Assembly (NCBI GenBank): GCA_022823465.1
Contig: JAJEHX010000050.1
Location: forward strand, 1-64,000
Source of the DNA: Candidatus Latescibacterota bacterium
GTDB lineage: Bacteria; JAAXHH01
Direction: 5' to 3'
Length of the DNA: 64,000 nucleotides
The notes beneath the pieces were generated by a model that was given only the letters and a program-made list of their open reading frames with translations, did not search any database and was not told where the DNA came from. Positions 9,866 to 19,539 of the stretch are shown piece by piece (position 1 is the first letter of the stretch; every line of letters starts with the position of its first letter). A program made the position numbers and the translations under genes.

Positions 9866-9914
9866 AGTAAGAGCAGATTACCGGTTTCCGGAACCAATGG
9901 AAAGGTGTAGCTGA

Positions 9915-11450
9915 ATGTTCGATGAAAACGCCGCGCCAAGGCCCTTTCTGGACTGGTACGGAATCTGGCCCGGGCACACAGGCGCGGGAGCGGACGGACT
10001 GGGTCTGTCCCAGGATCCTCCGACGGGCGAGTTGCGTCTGCGGGTGCAGCCGCCCGATATTTCAAGCCCGTTTATCCAACCCGAAAGGCCCTGGGAGTCC
10101 AGCCTGCTAATGCCGTTCTGCGTCATCCGGGAAGGGGAGGTCCTGAGGATGTGGTACAGGACGGCGGGCGACGACGGCAATCCGTACATCGCCTGCGCGG
10201 AAAGCGCCGACGGGTTCGACTGGCGCCGTCCCGGACTCGGGCTGCAGGAATATGGAGGGACCCGTTCCAACAATCTGCTGCACCCGGCAACCTATTTCGA
10301 TTTCCACTCCATCTTCGTCGATCCTTCGGCGCCGCCATCTGAACGGTACAAGGGAATCAGCACCCAATCTGAAATCACCGTGGACGGCATCCTCCGCGAC
10401 GACGTGAGGGAAGGGGAGTTCTTCGACGATCTGGTCACGGGCATGGTCGACCGGGGCCGAGGGAACGAGGAGATCGCGGAACGGCTCGAACTGTGGCATC
10501 CTTACGTCACGGGCGCCGTTTCTAACGACGGTCTCGCGTGGAAGGTGCGCGACGCTCCGCTGATGCGTCTCGGCAAGACGCATCTCGACACCCAGAACAT
10601 CGCGGCGTTCGATGTGGCGCGGGGGGAGTATGCAGTCTATCTGCGCGGCCGCCAGGACGACCGGAGGGCTGTCGTGAAGACGGGCGGGCCGGACTTCGGT
10701 GGATGGCCGCCGCCGCGGTTCGTTTTCATGGCCGACACCCTCGATCCGATCGATGACGACGTCTACGACAGTTGTTACTGCCGTTATCCGGGTACCGACC
10801 TGCACCTGATGTTCCCGTCCTTCTACCATCGCAAGAGCGCGACGCTGGATATTCATCTGGCCACAAGCCGGGACGGCGACCTCTGGAGCCGTCCGGAGCG
10901 CAGGCCGATTATCGGGCGGGAACAGGGAGGACAGCCATACATGGCCGTTTACGCGAAACCCAACCTGGTTCCCCTGAACGACAGGAAGTGGGGCCTCATG
11001 TACTGCGGAACGCCTGTCAGCCACGACATCCGGCGCTTTCCCGGTTGCGACCGCGGCGCGATCATGCGTTCCTTTGAATACCGGTGGGCCACCTGGGACC
11101 GGGATCGCCTCGTGGCGCTCGAGGCGCCGGGCGAGGCGCGGTTCACCCTGAACGACACCGCCCGGATCGGGACGCCGTGCAGCGGACGGGAACTCAGGCT
11201 GAATTACCATACGGAGCCCGGCGGATGGATTCGGGTGGGTCTGGTCCAGCCCCAGACGCCCTATGCCCTGGTGCGCCCGCAGTTGCCCTACGACGGCTTC
11301 AGCCTCGACGAGGCCGACCCCCTGTCCGGAGACGACCTGTCGGGCGTGGTTTCGTGGAACGGAAAGCGCGACTTGTCCGCCTTTCGCGGAAGACCTGTTT
11401 CGGTGGCCATCCATATGAACCGGGCGAAATTGTACTGCGTGTCGCTTTGA
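9915..11450 (+). CDS. Glycosidase-like beta-propeller hypothetical protein
   Basis: Repeated propeller-like motifs (MWYRTAGDDGNPYIACAESADGFDWRRPGLGL, LATSRDGDLWSRP). Confidence 0.65.
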   Translation: MFDENAAPRPFLDWYGIWPGHTGAGADGLGLSQDPPTGELRLRVQPPDISSPFIQPERPWESSLLMPFCVIREGEVLRMWYRTAGDDGNPYIACAESADGFDWRRPGLGLQEYGGTRSNNLLHPATYFDFHSIFVDPSAPPSERYKGISTQSEITVDGILRDDVREGEFFDDLVTGMVDRGRGNEEIAERLELWHPYVTGAVSNDGLAWKVRDAPLMRLGKTHLDTQNIAAFDVARGEYAVYLRGRQDDRRAVVKTGGPDFGGWPPPRFVFMADTLDPIDDDVYDSCYCRYPGTDLHLMFPSFYHRKSATLDIHLATSRDGDLWSRPERRPIIGREQGGQPYMAVYAKPNLVPLNDRKWGLMYCGTPVSHDIRRFPGCDRGAIMRSFEYRWATWDRDRLVALEAPGEARFTLNDTARIGTPCSGRELRLNYHTEPGGWIRVGLVQPQTPYALVRPQLPYDGFSLDEADPLSGDDLSGVVSWNGKRDLSAFRGRPVSVAIHMNRAKLYCVSL

Positions 11451-11482
11451 TTCATGGCGGCGCCAGATAAGGAGCGTTTTTC

Positions 11483-12289
11483 ATGTATTCATGCATCAAC
11501 GGCGCGACGACCATGCCCTATACGCTCGAACAGGATCTGGAAGCCGCGGCGAAGGCGGGGTTCGACGCCGTGGAGATCTGGTCCAGGAAGCTCGATGCCT
11601 ACCTTAAAATCCACGATGCCGGAGCATTGAAGGCGCTGCTGGATGCCCACGGGTTGCGCGCGGCCTCGCTCTGTCCGTACGGGCTGGTGGGGTTCTCCGA
11701 CAACCGGGAACAGCTGCAGGCCATCGAACGCGCGGCAGCGGTGGCCGCGGGGATCGACTGCCCCGCCCTCCTCGTATGCGCCGACGCGCCGCCGGACGGC
11801 ATGGGCCGGGACGAAGCCTTTGATACCATGGCCACCGCGGCTTGGCACTACGCGGAACGGGCCGCCGCCCACGGCGTGAAGATCGCCATCGAGCCCCTCG
11901 GACGGCATCCCTTCATCCCGGGTCCTCGGGAAGCCCTGGAGGTGATCGAACGGGCCGGACACGGCAGTCTGGGGCTGATGATGGATTTCTTCCACTACTA
12001 CAAGTCGGGTGTCCCGCTCGCGGATGTGCTGTCCATCCCCACCGAGTTGCTGTTGATCGTCCACGTCGACGACTGCGAGGACCTGCCGCAGGCCGATTTA
12101 ACCGACCAGCATCGCGTCTACATGGGCGAAGGCGTGATCCCACTAAGGTCACTGCTGGATGCACTCGGATCGAAGGGCTATGAAGGCGCCCTGTCCGTCG
12201 AGATCTTCCGGGAGGAATACTGGGAGAAGGACCCGGTGGAAATATCCGTCGCCGCGAAAGCGGCCTACGACCGGATGATGGAAGCCTGA
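11483..12289 (+). CDS. Sugar phosphate isomerase/epimerase (AP endonuclease 2-like TIM barrel)
   Basis: AAAKAGFDAVEIW, KIAIEPLGRHPFIPG, LIVHVDDCE, GYEGALSVEIF. Confidence 0.8.
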   Translation: MYSCINGATTMPYTLEQDLEAAAKAGFDAVEIWSRKLDAYLKIHDAGALKALLDAHGLRAASLCPYGLVGFSDNREQLQAIERAAAVAAGIDCPALLVCADAPPDGMGRDEAFDTMATAAWHYAERAAAHGVKIAIEPLGRHPFIPGPREALEVIERAGHGSLGLMMDFFHYYKSGVPLADVLSIPTELLLIVHVDDCEDLPQADLTDQHRVYMGEGVIPLRSLLDALGSKGYEGALSVEIFREEYWEKDPVEISVAAKAAYDRMMEA

Positions 12290-12390
12290 CTGCGCAAGCT
12301 ACGTTCAAGGAAGTGATTGCCGCCGAGGCCGGCCCCGGGTCGACTTCGGCAGTCCCCGGCCCATGTTCTTTCCCCTAATCCCGAAACAAG

Positions 12391-13923
12391 CTATTCCGTT
12401 TCCGGTTTCCTGTACCGCAGGTTCAGGGTCTTCGGATGGGCGGCCCGGGCCTCGTCGAGGCGGCTGACCGGCGTGGTGTGGGGGGCGTTGCGGACGAGCT
12501 CCGGATCGTTTTCTACTTCTTCGGCAATGGCGGTCATGGCGTCGATGAACTGGTCGATGGATTCCTTGCTCTCGGTTTCCGTGGGTTCGACCATGGCGGC
12601 CTCGGGGACGATAAGCGGGAAGTAGATCGTCGGTGCGTAGAAACCGTAGTCGAGCAGCCGTTTGGCGATGTCGAGCATCCTGACGCCGTGCTCGCGGAAC
12701 CGGGTGCCGGAGGCCACGAACTCGTGCTGGCAGGGCACTTCGGCCGGAATGGGCGTCTCCTTCTGCGCGCCGTGGACGAGGACGGTGCGGGGGTAGTGTT
12801 TCTCCAGGCGCCGCATGATGTAGTTGGCGTTCAGGATGGCGTTCTCGCTCACCTGGCGCAGGCCGTCGGGACCGTTGGCCCGGATATAGGCGTAGGCCCG
12901 GACCATCATGCCGAAGCTGCCGCCGAAGCTGCGGACGCGGCCGATGGAATCCGGCCGGTTGTAGTCGAATCGGTATGTGTCGCCGTCCTTCACCGGCACG
13001 GGTGTCGGCAGGAACCGGACCAGGTCGCTCCGCACCCCGACGGGTCCCGCCCCCGGGCCGCCGCCGCCGTGGGGCGTGGAAAAGGTCTTGTGCAGGTTGA
13101 AGTGGACGACGTCAAACCCCATGTCGCCGGGCCGGGTTATGCCGAGGACCGCGTTGAGGTTCGCCCCGTCCATGTATAGCAGGGCCCCCGCGTCGTGGAC
13201 GATGTCCGCGATGGTGCGGATCTCCGATTCGAATAGGCCGAGCGTATTGGGATTGGTGAGCATGAAGGCGGCCGTTTCCTCGTCGATCAGCTCCGCCAGC
13301 CGGCCGGTGTCCACGAGCCCGTGGGCATTGGTCGGGATCTGCACCGTTTCGTAGCCCACCAGGGTGACGCTGGCCGGGTTGGTGCCATGGGCCGAATCGG
13401 GGATGATGACCTTGCGCCGGGCATGTCCGCGGTTCTCGTGGTAGGCCCGCATGATCATCAGGCCGGTCAGTTCGCCGTGGGCTCCGGCGGCGGGCTGCAG
13501 CGAGACTCCGTCCAATCCGGCGATTTCCGCCAGGTAATGGGATAGTTCGTACAGGAGCTGGAGGCTGCCCTGGCAGGTTTCGTCCTGCTGCATGGGGTGC
13601 AGGCGCGCGAATCCCGGCAGGGCGGCCATGTCCTCGTTGACCTTCGGGTTGTGCTTGATGGTGCACGAACCCAAGGGGTACATGGCTCGGTCCGGATGAT
13701 AGTTCAGCGTGGACAGCCGGGTATAGTGGCGGACGACGTCGACTTCGCTGACCTCCGGCAACTCAGGTGGTACGTCGCGCATGTCCCCGGCGGGCAGATA
13801 GGCCGCAAGGGGTCTCGCGGGTACGTCCGGCTCCGGCAGCGATACGCCCCGTCTTCCAGGCGAACTCAGTTCAAATACGAGCGGTTCCGACAATGTGTGT
13901 CCTCTCCGGATACGTTCGTTCAT
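12391..13923 (-). CDS. gcvPB: Glycine dehydrogenase (decarboxylating) subunit 2
   Basis: [59 protein letters not shown] (PLP lysine). Confidence 0.95.
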   Translation of the reverse strand: MNERIRRGHTLSEPLVFELSSPGRRGVSLPEPDVPARPLAAYLPAGDMRDVPPELPEVSEVDVVRHYTRLSTLNYHPDRAMYPLGSCTIKHNPKVNEDMAALPGFARLHPMQQDETCQGSLQLLYELSHYLAEIAGLDGVSLQPAAGAHGELTGLMIMRAYHENRGHARRKVIIPDSAHGTNPASVTLVGYETVQIPTNAHGLVDTGRLAELIDEETAAFMLTNPNTLGLFESEIRTIADIVHDAGALLYMDGANLNAVLGITRPGDMGFDVVHFNLHKTFSTPHGGGGPGAGPVGVRSDLVRFLPTPVPVKDGDTYRFDYNRPDSIGRVRSFGGSFGMMVRAYAYIRANGPDGLRQVSENAILNANYIMRRLEKHYPRTVLVHGAQKETPIPAEVPCQHEFVASGTRFREHGVRMLDIAKRLLDYGFYAPTIYFPLIVPEAAMVEPTETESKESIDQFIDAMTAIAEEVENDPELVRNAPHTTPVSRLDEARAAHPKTLNLRYRKPETE

Positions 13924-14009
13924 ACTCGGCGGCTCCACGCCCGACAAACCGTCTTCGTCTGCCCCTGTTGGCGGCTCCGCGCCCGCAGATCCGCTTTCCC
14001 CGCCACAAC

Positions 14010-15353
14010 TCAGCTGAATCGGCCCAAAGTTTCGACCAGCCGGTCGATCTGGGCGCGCGTCCGCCGCTCCGTCACCGCGATCAGCAGGCCGTTTTCCAGT
14101 TCCAGCGACGGGAACCGCCCCAGGTCGATGCCGGTCAGCAACCCCTCCTCCGCGAGGCGGGTCACGATCTCGCCGGGGGGTGCCGGCGTCCGTACCACGA
14201 ACTCCTTGAAGAACGGCCGGTCGAAGGCGAGTTCATAGCCAGGCAGTTCCGCGATGCGCTCGGCCGCGTAGTGGCTCTTGTGGAGACACAGCTCCGCGAC
14301 CTGCCTCAACCCCTCTTTTCCGATCAACGACAGGTAGATCGTCGCCATCAGGGCGTTGAGCTGCTGGCTGGTGCAGATGTTCGACGTCGCCTTGTCCCGC
14401 CGGATGTGCTGTTCGCGGGCCTGCAGCGTCAGGACGAACCCGCGGCGGTTTTCCTGGTCGACGGTCTGTCCCGCGATGCGTCCGGGCATGCGCCGGACGA
14501 AGCGGTCCCGCGCCGCGAAGAAACCCAGGGCCGGTCCGCCGTAACTCACGTGATTCCCCATGGACTGCCCCTCCCCCACGGCGATGTCCGCGCCGTAGGC
14601 GCCGGGCGATTCGATGACCCCGAGGGAGATCGGGTCCACGGCCATGACCAGGAGGGCGCCCGCGGCATGCACGACCCGTTCCAGGTCCCGTATGGATTCC
14701 AGGCAGCCGAAGAAATTGGGATGCTGGACGATGACGCAGGCCGTGTCGTCGGACAGGGCGGACGCGAGCCGGTCAGGGTCCAGCGTGCCGCCGGTACAGG
14801 GCAGCGTCTCCACCTCGATGCCCGGTCCGTGGGCGTAGGTATATACCGTTTCGACGTAGTGGGGGTGCAGGCCGCCCGCCAGAAGCACGCGGTCGCGCCG
14901 CGTCGCCGAGCGGGCCAGCAGCGCCGCCTCCGCCGTCGCCGAGGCGCCGTCGTACATGGAAGCGTTGGCCACGTCCAGGCCCGTCAGCTCGCAGATCATC
15001 GTCTGGAATTCGTAGATGCCCTGCAGCGTCCCCTGGCTCACTTCCGGCTGGTAGGGGGTGTAGGAGGTCAGGAATTCCGAGCGGCCCGCGAGGTGCCCGA
15101 CCGCGCTGGGAACGAAGTGGTCGTACATGCCGCCGCCAACAAAGGACGCCATCCGGTCGGCCGAGCCGTTCCGGGCGGCCATCTCGCCCATCGTATCGTG
15201 GAGTTCGAGTTCCGACAGGGCGGGCGGGAGGTCGAGCGGACCGTCGAGCCGGACGCCGGTCGGGATGACGGTCAGCAGTTCTTCGACCGACCCGATGCCG
15301 ATGGCTTCCATCATGGCCTGGCGGTCGGCGTCGGTATTGGGAATGTACGTCAT
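14010..15353 (-). CDS. gcvPA: Glycine dehydrogenase (decarboxylating) subunit 1
   Basis: [19 protein letters not shown]...[16 protein letters not shown]...[25 protein letters not shown]. Confidence 0.95.
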   Translation of the reverse strand: MTYIPNTDADRQAMMEAIGIGSVEELLTVIPTGVRLDGPLDLPPALSELELHDTMGEMAARNGSADRMASFVGGGMYDHFVPSAVGHLAGRSEFLTSYTPYQPEVSQGTLQGIYEFQTMICELTGLDVANASMYDGASATAEAALLARSATRRDRVLLAGGLHPHYVETVYTYAHGPGIEVETLPCTGGTLDPDRLASALSDDTACVIVQHPNFFGCLESIRDLERVVHAAGALLVMAVDPISLGVIESPGAYGADIAVGEGQSMGNHVSYGGPALGFFAARDRFVRRMPGRIAGQTVDQENRRGFVLTLQAREQHIRRDKATSNICTSQQLNALMATIYLSLIGKEGLRQVAELCLHKSHYAAERIAELPGYELAFDRPFFKEFVVRTPAPPGEIVTRLAEEGLLTGIDLGRFPSLELENGLLIAVTERRTRAQIDRLVETLGRFS

Positions 15354-15393
15354 GGATGCTCCGCAGGAGCCGGCCTCTGAAGGCGCCGTTGCG

Positions 15394-15501
15394 CTCAGGT
15401 GCCGGTGAAGGGGTGGTAGTCCGCGGCCCCTCAGGCGCCGGTGAAGGAATGGTAGTCCGCGGCCCCTCAGGCGCCGGTGAAGGTGCGGTAGTCCGCGGCG
15501 G
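15394..15501. repeat. Three tandem 36-bp units; the last is the 3' end of gcvH
   Basis: CTCAGGYGCCGGTGAAGGNNTGGTAGTCCGCGGCCC at 15394, 15430, 15466. Confidence 0.9.
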
Positions 15502-15847
15502 TCATCAGACTGGTGAAGACGCCCGCGTCGTCCACCTTGAGCCTGATCATCCATCCGTCGCCGTAGGGATCCTGGTTGACCGCTTCGGGGTTGTCTTCCA
15601 GGTCGTCGTTCACTTCCGTCACGGTGCCGCCCATCGGACTGTAGAGATCCGACACGGTCTTCACGGCCTCCACCGCGCCGAAGACGCCCATCTCGGCCAC
15701 GGTATCGCCTTCCGAGGGCAGTTCCACGAAGACGATATCTCCGAGTTCGGACTGGGCGAAGTCCGTGATGCCGATAGTGGCGACATCGCCTTCCAGACGC
15801 ACCCACTCGTGTTCGGTCGAATAGCGGAGATCCTCGGGCGTGTTCAT
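15467..15847 (-). CDS. gcvH: Glycine cleavage system H protein
   Basis: RYSTEHEWVRLEGDVATIGITDFAQ, lipoyl region VEAVKTVSDLYSPMGG. Confidence 0.95.
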   Translation of the reverse strand: MNTPEDLRYSTEHEWVRLEGDVATIGITDFAQSELGDIVFVELPSEGDTVAEMGVFGAVEAVKTVSDLYSPMGGTVTEVNDDLEDNPEAVNQDPYGDGWMIRLKVDDAGVFTSLMTAADYRTFTGA

Positions 15848-15900
15848 GCGGTCCTTTCTCCGGCGCTCCAGTCCATTGCGGACCTCGTAACCGGTCATAA

Positions 15901-15996
15901 TCTATCTTCAACCTGTCGGGCTCATATCTTCAACCTGACGGGGTCATCGATTCCTCACAGCAGGCCATATCTTCAACCTGACGGGGCCATCGATTC
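15901..15996. repeat. Two near-identical 31-bp copies plus one degenerate copy of the accC 3' end
   Basis: CATATCTTCAACCTGACGGGGYCATCGATTC at 15923 and 15966 (30/31); partial at 15901. Confidence 0.88.
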
Positions 15997-17319
15997 GACA
16001 AAGTCCGTATCCGCTTCTCCGGAACGGAAGGTCGGGTGTTTCAACATGAACTGATGGAACGGTATGGTCGTATTTATGCCTTCGACGATAAACTCGTCCA
16101 GGGCCCGTTCGGTCCGCGTCAGCGCCTCCTCCCTGTCCCTGCCCCAGACGATCAGTTTCGCCAGCATGGAATCGTAGAACGGGGTGACCACGTACTCGGC
16201 GTGCACGTGGCTGTCCACCCGCACCCCGTATCCGCCCGGCGTGTGAAAACTGGTGATCTCGCCCGTGGAAGGCATGAAGTTCCGGTCCGGATCCTCGGCA
16301 TTGATCCGGCATTCGATGGCGTGTCCGCGCAGTTGGACGTCTTCCTGAGAGAACCCCAGGGGATAGCCCGAGGCCACCCGGATCTGTTCCTTTACGAGGT
16401 CCTGCGAAACGACCATTTCCGTCACGGGATGTTCTACCTGGATGCGCGTGTTCATTTCCATGAAGTAGAACTGGCGGTCCTCTGTCACGAGGAACTCGAC
16501 GGTTCCCGCGTTCTCGTAGTCGGTCGCTCGCGCGGCGCGCAGGGCGGCCTCTCCCAGCCCGGAACGGAGGTCGTCGTCCACAAAGGGGGACGGCGACTCT
16601 TCGATGAGCTTCTGCCGGCGCCGTTGTATCGAACAGTCCCGCTCGCCGAGGTGGACGACCTGCCCGTGCCGGTCGCCCAGGACCTGGACCTCGATATGCC
16701 GGGCCTTTTCAATATATCTTTCCAGGTAGAGCGCGGGGTTGTTGAAGGCGTTCTGGGCCTCCCGGGAAGCCAGGCGGAAGGCTTCGCGCAACTCGTCTGC
16801 GTCGCGGACGATGCGGATACCACGTCCGCCCCCGCCGGCGGAAGCCTTGATCATCAGGGGAAACCCGATCTCTTGGGAAGCCTCCACCGCGGTGTCCTCG
16901 TCGGCGACGGTGTCCTCCGTGCCGGGAATGGTGGGTACGTCAGACGCCGACATCGTCTTTCGCGCTTCGGCCTTGTCGCCCATGAGGCGGATGGCCCTGG
17001 ACGGCGGTCCGATGAAGGTGATGTCGCAGGATTCGCAGACTTCGGCGAAGTGGGGGTTTTCGGACAGGAACCCGTATCCGGGATGCACGGCGTCGGCGTT
17101 CATGATTTCCGCCGCGCTGATGATGTGGGGTATGTTCAGGTAGCTGTCGTTCGGCGCGTTGCTTCCGATACAGACCGCCTCGTCGGCGAAGCGGACGTGG
17201 AGGGCGTCCTGGTCCGATTCGGAGTGAACGGCCACCGTCGCGATGTTCAACTCTTTGCACGAGCGGATGACACGCAGGGCGATCTCGCCGCGGTTGGCGA
17301 TGAGGATCTTCTGAAACAT
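15973..17319 (-). CDS. accC: Acetyl-CoA carboxylase biotin carboxylase subunit
   Basis: [54 protein letters not shown]. Confidence 0.95.
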   Translation of the reverse strand: MFQKILIANRGEIALRVIRSCKELNIATVAVHSESDQDALHVRFADEAVCIGSNAPNDSYLNIPHIISAAEIMNADAVHPGYGFLSENPHFAEVCESCDITFIGPPSRAIRLMGDKAEARKTMSASDVPTIPGTEDTVADEDTAVEASQEIGFPLMIKASAGGGGRGIRIVRDADELREAFRLASREAQNAFNNPALYLERYIEKARHIEVQVLGDRHGQVVHLGERDCSIQRRRQKLIEESPSPFVDDDLRSGLGEAALRAARATDYENAGTVEFLVTEDRQFYFMEMNTRIQVEHPVTEMVVSQDLVKEQIRVASGYPLGFSQEDVQLRGHAIECRINAEDPDRNFMPSTGEITSFHTPGGYGVRVDSHVHAEYVVTPFYDSMLAKLIVWGRDREEALTRTERALDEFIVEGINTTIPFHQFMLKHPTFRSGEADTDFVESMAPSG

Positions 17320-17325
17320 CGATGC

Positions 17326-17793
17326 CTATGCCGGTTCGATCAGAAACAACGGTTGGCCGTACTCGACGGGCTGGGCGTCTTCCACCAGGATGGCCATCAC
17401 GCGCCCGTTCAATTCGGACTGGATGGGGTTCATCAGTTTCATGGCTTCGATGATGCACAGCTGCTGGCCGGCGCTGATCCGGTCCTGCTCCTGAACGAAG
17501 GGGTCGGCGTCGGGCTCGGGTGACCGGTAGAAGGTACCCACCATGGGCGAGGTCACCTCGACATATGTACTGTCGGCAGAGGTTGCCGGACCGTTGTCCG
17601 ACGACACGTTCTCCGCCGGCGGTACGGCGGCCGCGGCGGGAGGATCCGCCACGGGGGGGGGTACGGCGGCCGCGGTCGCGCCGGGCGTCATGCGGACGAT
17701 CCGGATCTTCCGGTCGCCCTCGGCCACCTCGACTTCCTGGATGTCCGTATCCCGCAGCGTTTCGATCAGCTTGAGCACCTCATCGATTCCCAT
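17326..17793 (-). CDS. accB: Acetyl-CoA carboxylase biotin carboxyl carrier protein
   Basis: [21 protein letters not shown], biotin site [10 protein letters not shown]. Confidence 0.95.
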   Translation of the reverse strand: MGIDEVLKLIETLRDTDIQEVEVAEGDRKIRIVRMTPGATAAAVPPPVADPPAAAAVPPAENVSSDNGPATSADSTYVEVTSPMVGTFYRSPEPDADPFVQEQDRISAGQQLCIIEAMKLMNPIQSELNGRVMAILVEDAQPVEYGQPLFLIEPA

Positions 17794-17815
17794 GACAGGC
17801 TCCTCGGGAGGGCGG

Positions 17816-18373
17816 TTACACCCGCTCCACGTATTCGCGGGACCGCGTGTCAATTCGCAGCACGTCGCCCGGGTTGATGAACAGCGGGACCTGCACCACG
17901 GCGCCGCTCTCGAGCGTGGCCGGCTTGGTGCCGCCGGTCGCGGTGTCTCCGCGCATGCCCGGATCGGTCTGCGTCACTTCCAGCTCGATGAAATTCGGCA
18001 TCTCGATGCCCACGACACCCTGGTCCGCGGTGAGCAGTTCGAGTGTCATGCTATCCTTTATGTAATCCTTGTTGTCGCCGATGAGGGCCGCACCGACGGG
18101 TACCTGTTCGTAGGTCTCCAGATCCATCATGTAGTACATGTCGCCGTCGGTGTACTGGAACTGGGCCTTGCGGCGTTCCACCCGGACGTCTTCCAGTTTG
18201 TCCGAGGCCTTGTACGTCTTGTCGATCACGGACCCGGTATGTATATGCTTCAGACGGGTACGCGAGAAGGCCGTTCCCTTGCCGGGCTTAATATGCTCGC
18301 AACCCGTTATAAGGTATATGGACCCATCGATCCTTATGGTCATTCCGGTGCGCAGGTCTGTCGCGTTTACCAT
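17816..18373 (-). CDS. efp: Elongation factor P
   Basis: [29 protein letters not shown]...[23 protein letters not shown]. Confidence 0.93.
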   Translation of the reverse strand: MVNATDLRTGMTIRIDGSIYLITGCEHIKPGKGTAFSRTRLKHIHTGSVIDKTYKASDKLEDVRVERRKAQFQYTDGDMYYMMDLETYEQVPVGAALIGDNKDYIKDSMTLELLTADQGVVGIEMPNFIELEVTQTDPGMRGDTATGGTKPATLESGAVVQVPLFINPGDVLRIDTRSREYVERV

Positions 18374-18427
18374 AGGATTCGGCTGGCCTCCTTTACCCGC
18401 TCCGGGGGAAGGCATCCCCGCCTGCAG

Positions 18428-18502
18428 GGTGGGCAACGGGATTCGAACCCGCGACCTCCAGAGCCACAGTCTAGCGCTCTAACCAACTGAGCTATGCCCA
18501 CC
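18428..18502 (-). tRNA. tRNA-His(GTG)
   Basis: Cloverleaf with CTGTGGC anticodon loop; encoded G-1:C73 consistent with tRNA-His. Confidence 0.9.
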
Positions 18503-18630
18503 ATCGACTACGAATCGAGCAGGCAATATAGACGCCGCGCCGTCCTGCTGTCAAGGGATTTGTCGGAGATCCGGCGCTCGTCCGGCGAGGTTCCGGGAAG
18601 GGTCCCCGCTCCGTGAACCGCCGCCGTAAA

Positions 18631-19539
18631 TCACCCGCCCTTCAGGGAGGAAACGCCCGGCGGCGCACCGGACGCCGAAGCTTCGTCCATGGTCTCGAAG
18701 ACCGGCGCCGCTTCCTCCAGGGGACGGCGGATGAACGTCTTCGGCAGCCGCACGTCGATGTCCGCGGGCCGCAGCCCCCGGTTGACCGACTGTGTTCTGT
18801 AGGTCAGTTCCATGGCGCCGGACCTCCCGCCGTTCCGTGTCATGCGTATCGATCCCGGCCGCCAGATCCCGTTGATTTTCCGAAAGCGTTCGAACGTCCG
18901 CACCACGGATTCCCTTCTCTCGGGGGATTCCCGGACCTCCCGGATGACTGCCATTTTTTCCGTGTCGATCCACAGTGACAGGTCGTCGCCGCCGTCCTGC
19001 AGCGTAACGGCTGCCTTTCCTCCCTCATAGCGGTACTCAACGATCCGCATTTCGGCGTACCTGCCGGGTTCGACGGCCCCGGTTACGGCGTAGCGGACGT
19101 CCTCCAGCGTCAGGTCCAGCCCGGGTATGGGGGTATCCCCCGTCCCGGGTGTTCCTTCGAAGACGGTGTTTTCACGGGGCAGGTAGAGCCGTACCCTACG
19201 GTCATGGATGAGGAGGACTGCGGGAACCTGGAACAGTGGGCCCTGTACGTCGATGCGGAACCGTGCGGGACTGAGGTACCGGATCCGAAGCGACGCCCGG
19301 CCCCGCCGTCCTTCGAAGGAAGTTTCGATACGCGCGCTGCTTCTTAAATCCAGCAGGCGCGCCGAGGCCTCATCCATCTCTTGCAACAATAAACCAACGG
19401 GCAGATGGCCCGGTTCGGAATGTGGCGGTCGGCAGGATAACAAGGAGCACAGCAGGAGACCGGCGCAGGCGAGTATCCACCCCCGCCACCCCCGCTGGCC
19501 ACGGCCTGACCGAGGCAGGCCGATCCTTTTACCTGGCAT
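18631..19539 (-). CDS. Lipoprotein, LolA-like/DUF4292-type
   Basis: Lipobox LLCSLLSC; RIETSFEGRRGRASLRIRYLSPARFRIDVQGP. Confidence 0.6.
   Translation of the reverse strand: MPGKRIGLPRSGRGQRGWRGWILACAGLLLCSLLSCRPPHSEPGHLPVGLLLQEMDEASARLLDLRSSARIETSFEGRRGRASLRIRYLSPARFRIDVQGPLFQVPAVLLIHDRRVRLYLPRENTVFEGTPGTGDTPIPGLDLTLEDVRYAVTGAVEPGRYAEMRIVEYRYEGGKAAVTLQDGGDDLSLWIDTEKMAVIREVRESPERRESVVRTFERFRKINGIWRPGSIRMTRNGGRSGAMELTYRTQSVNRGLRPADIDVRLPKTFIRRPLEEAAPVFETMDEASASGAPPGVSSLKGG

Noticed and set aside
15848-15972. Glycine riboswitch in front of gcvH
   Set aside because: No paired aptamer-like structure recognised; the space is mostly occupied by accC 3'-end repeats.
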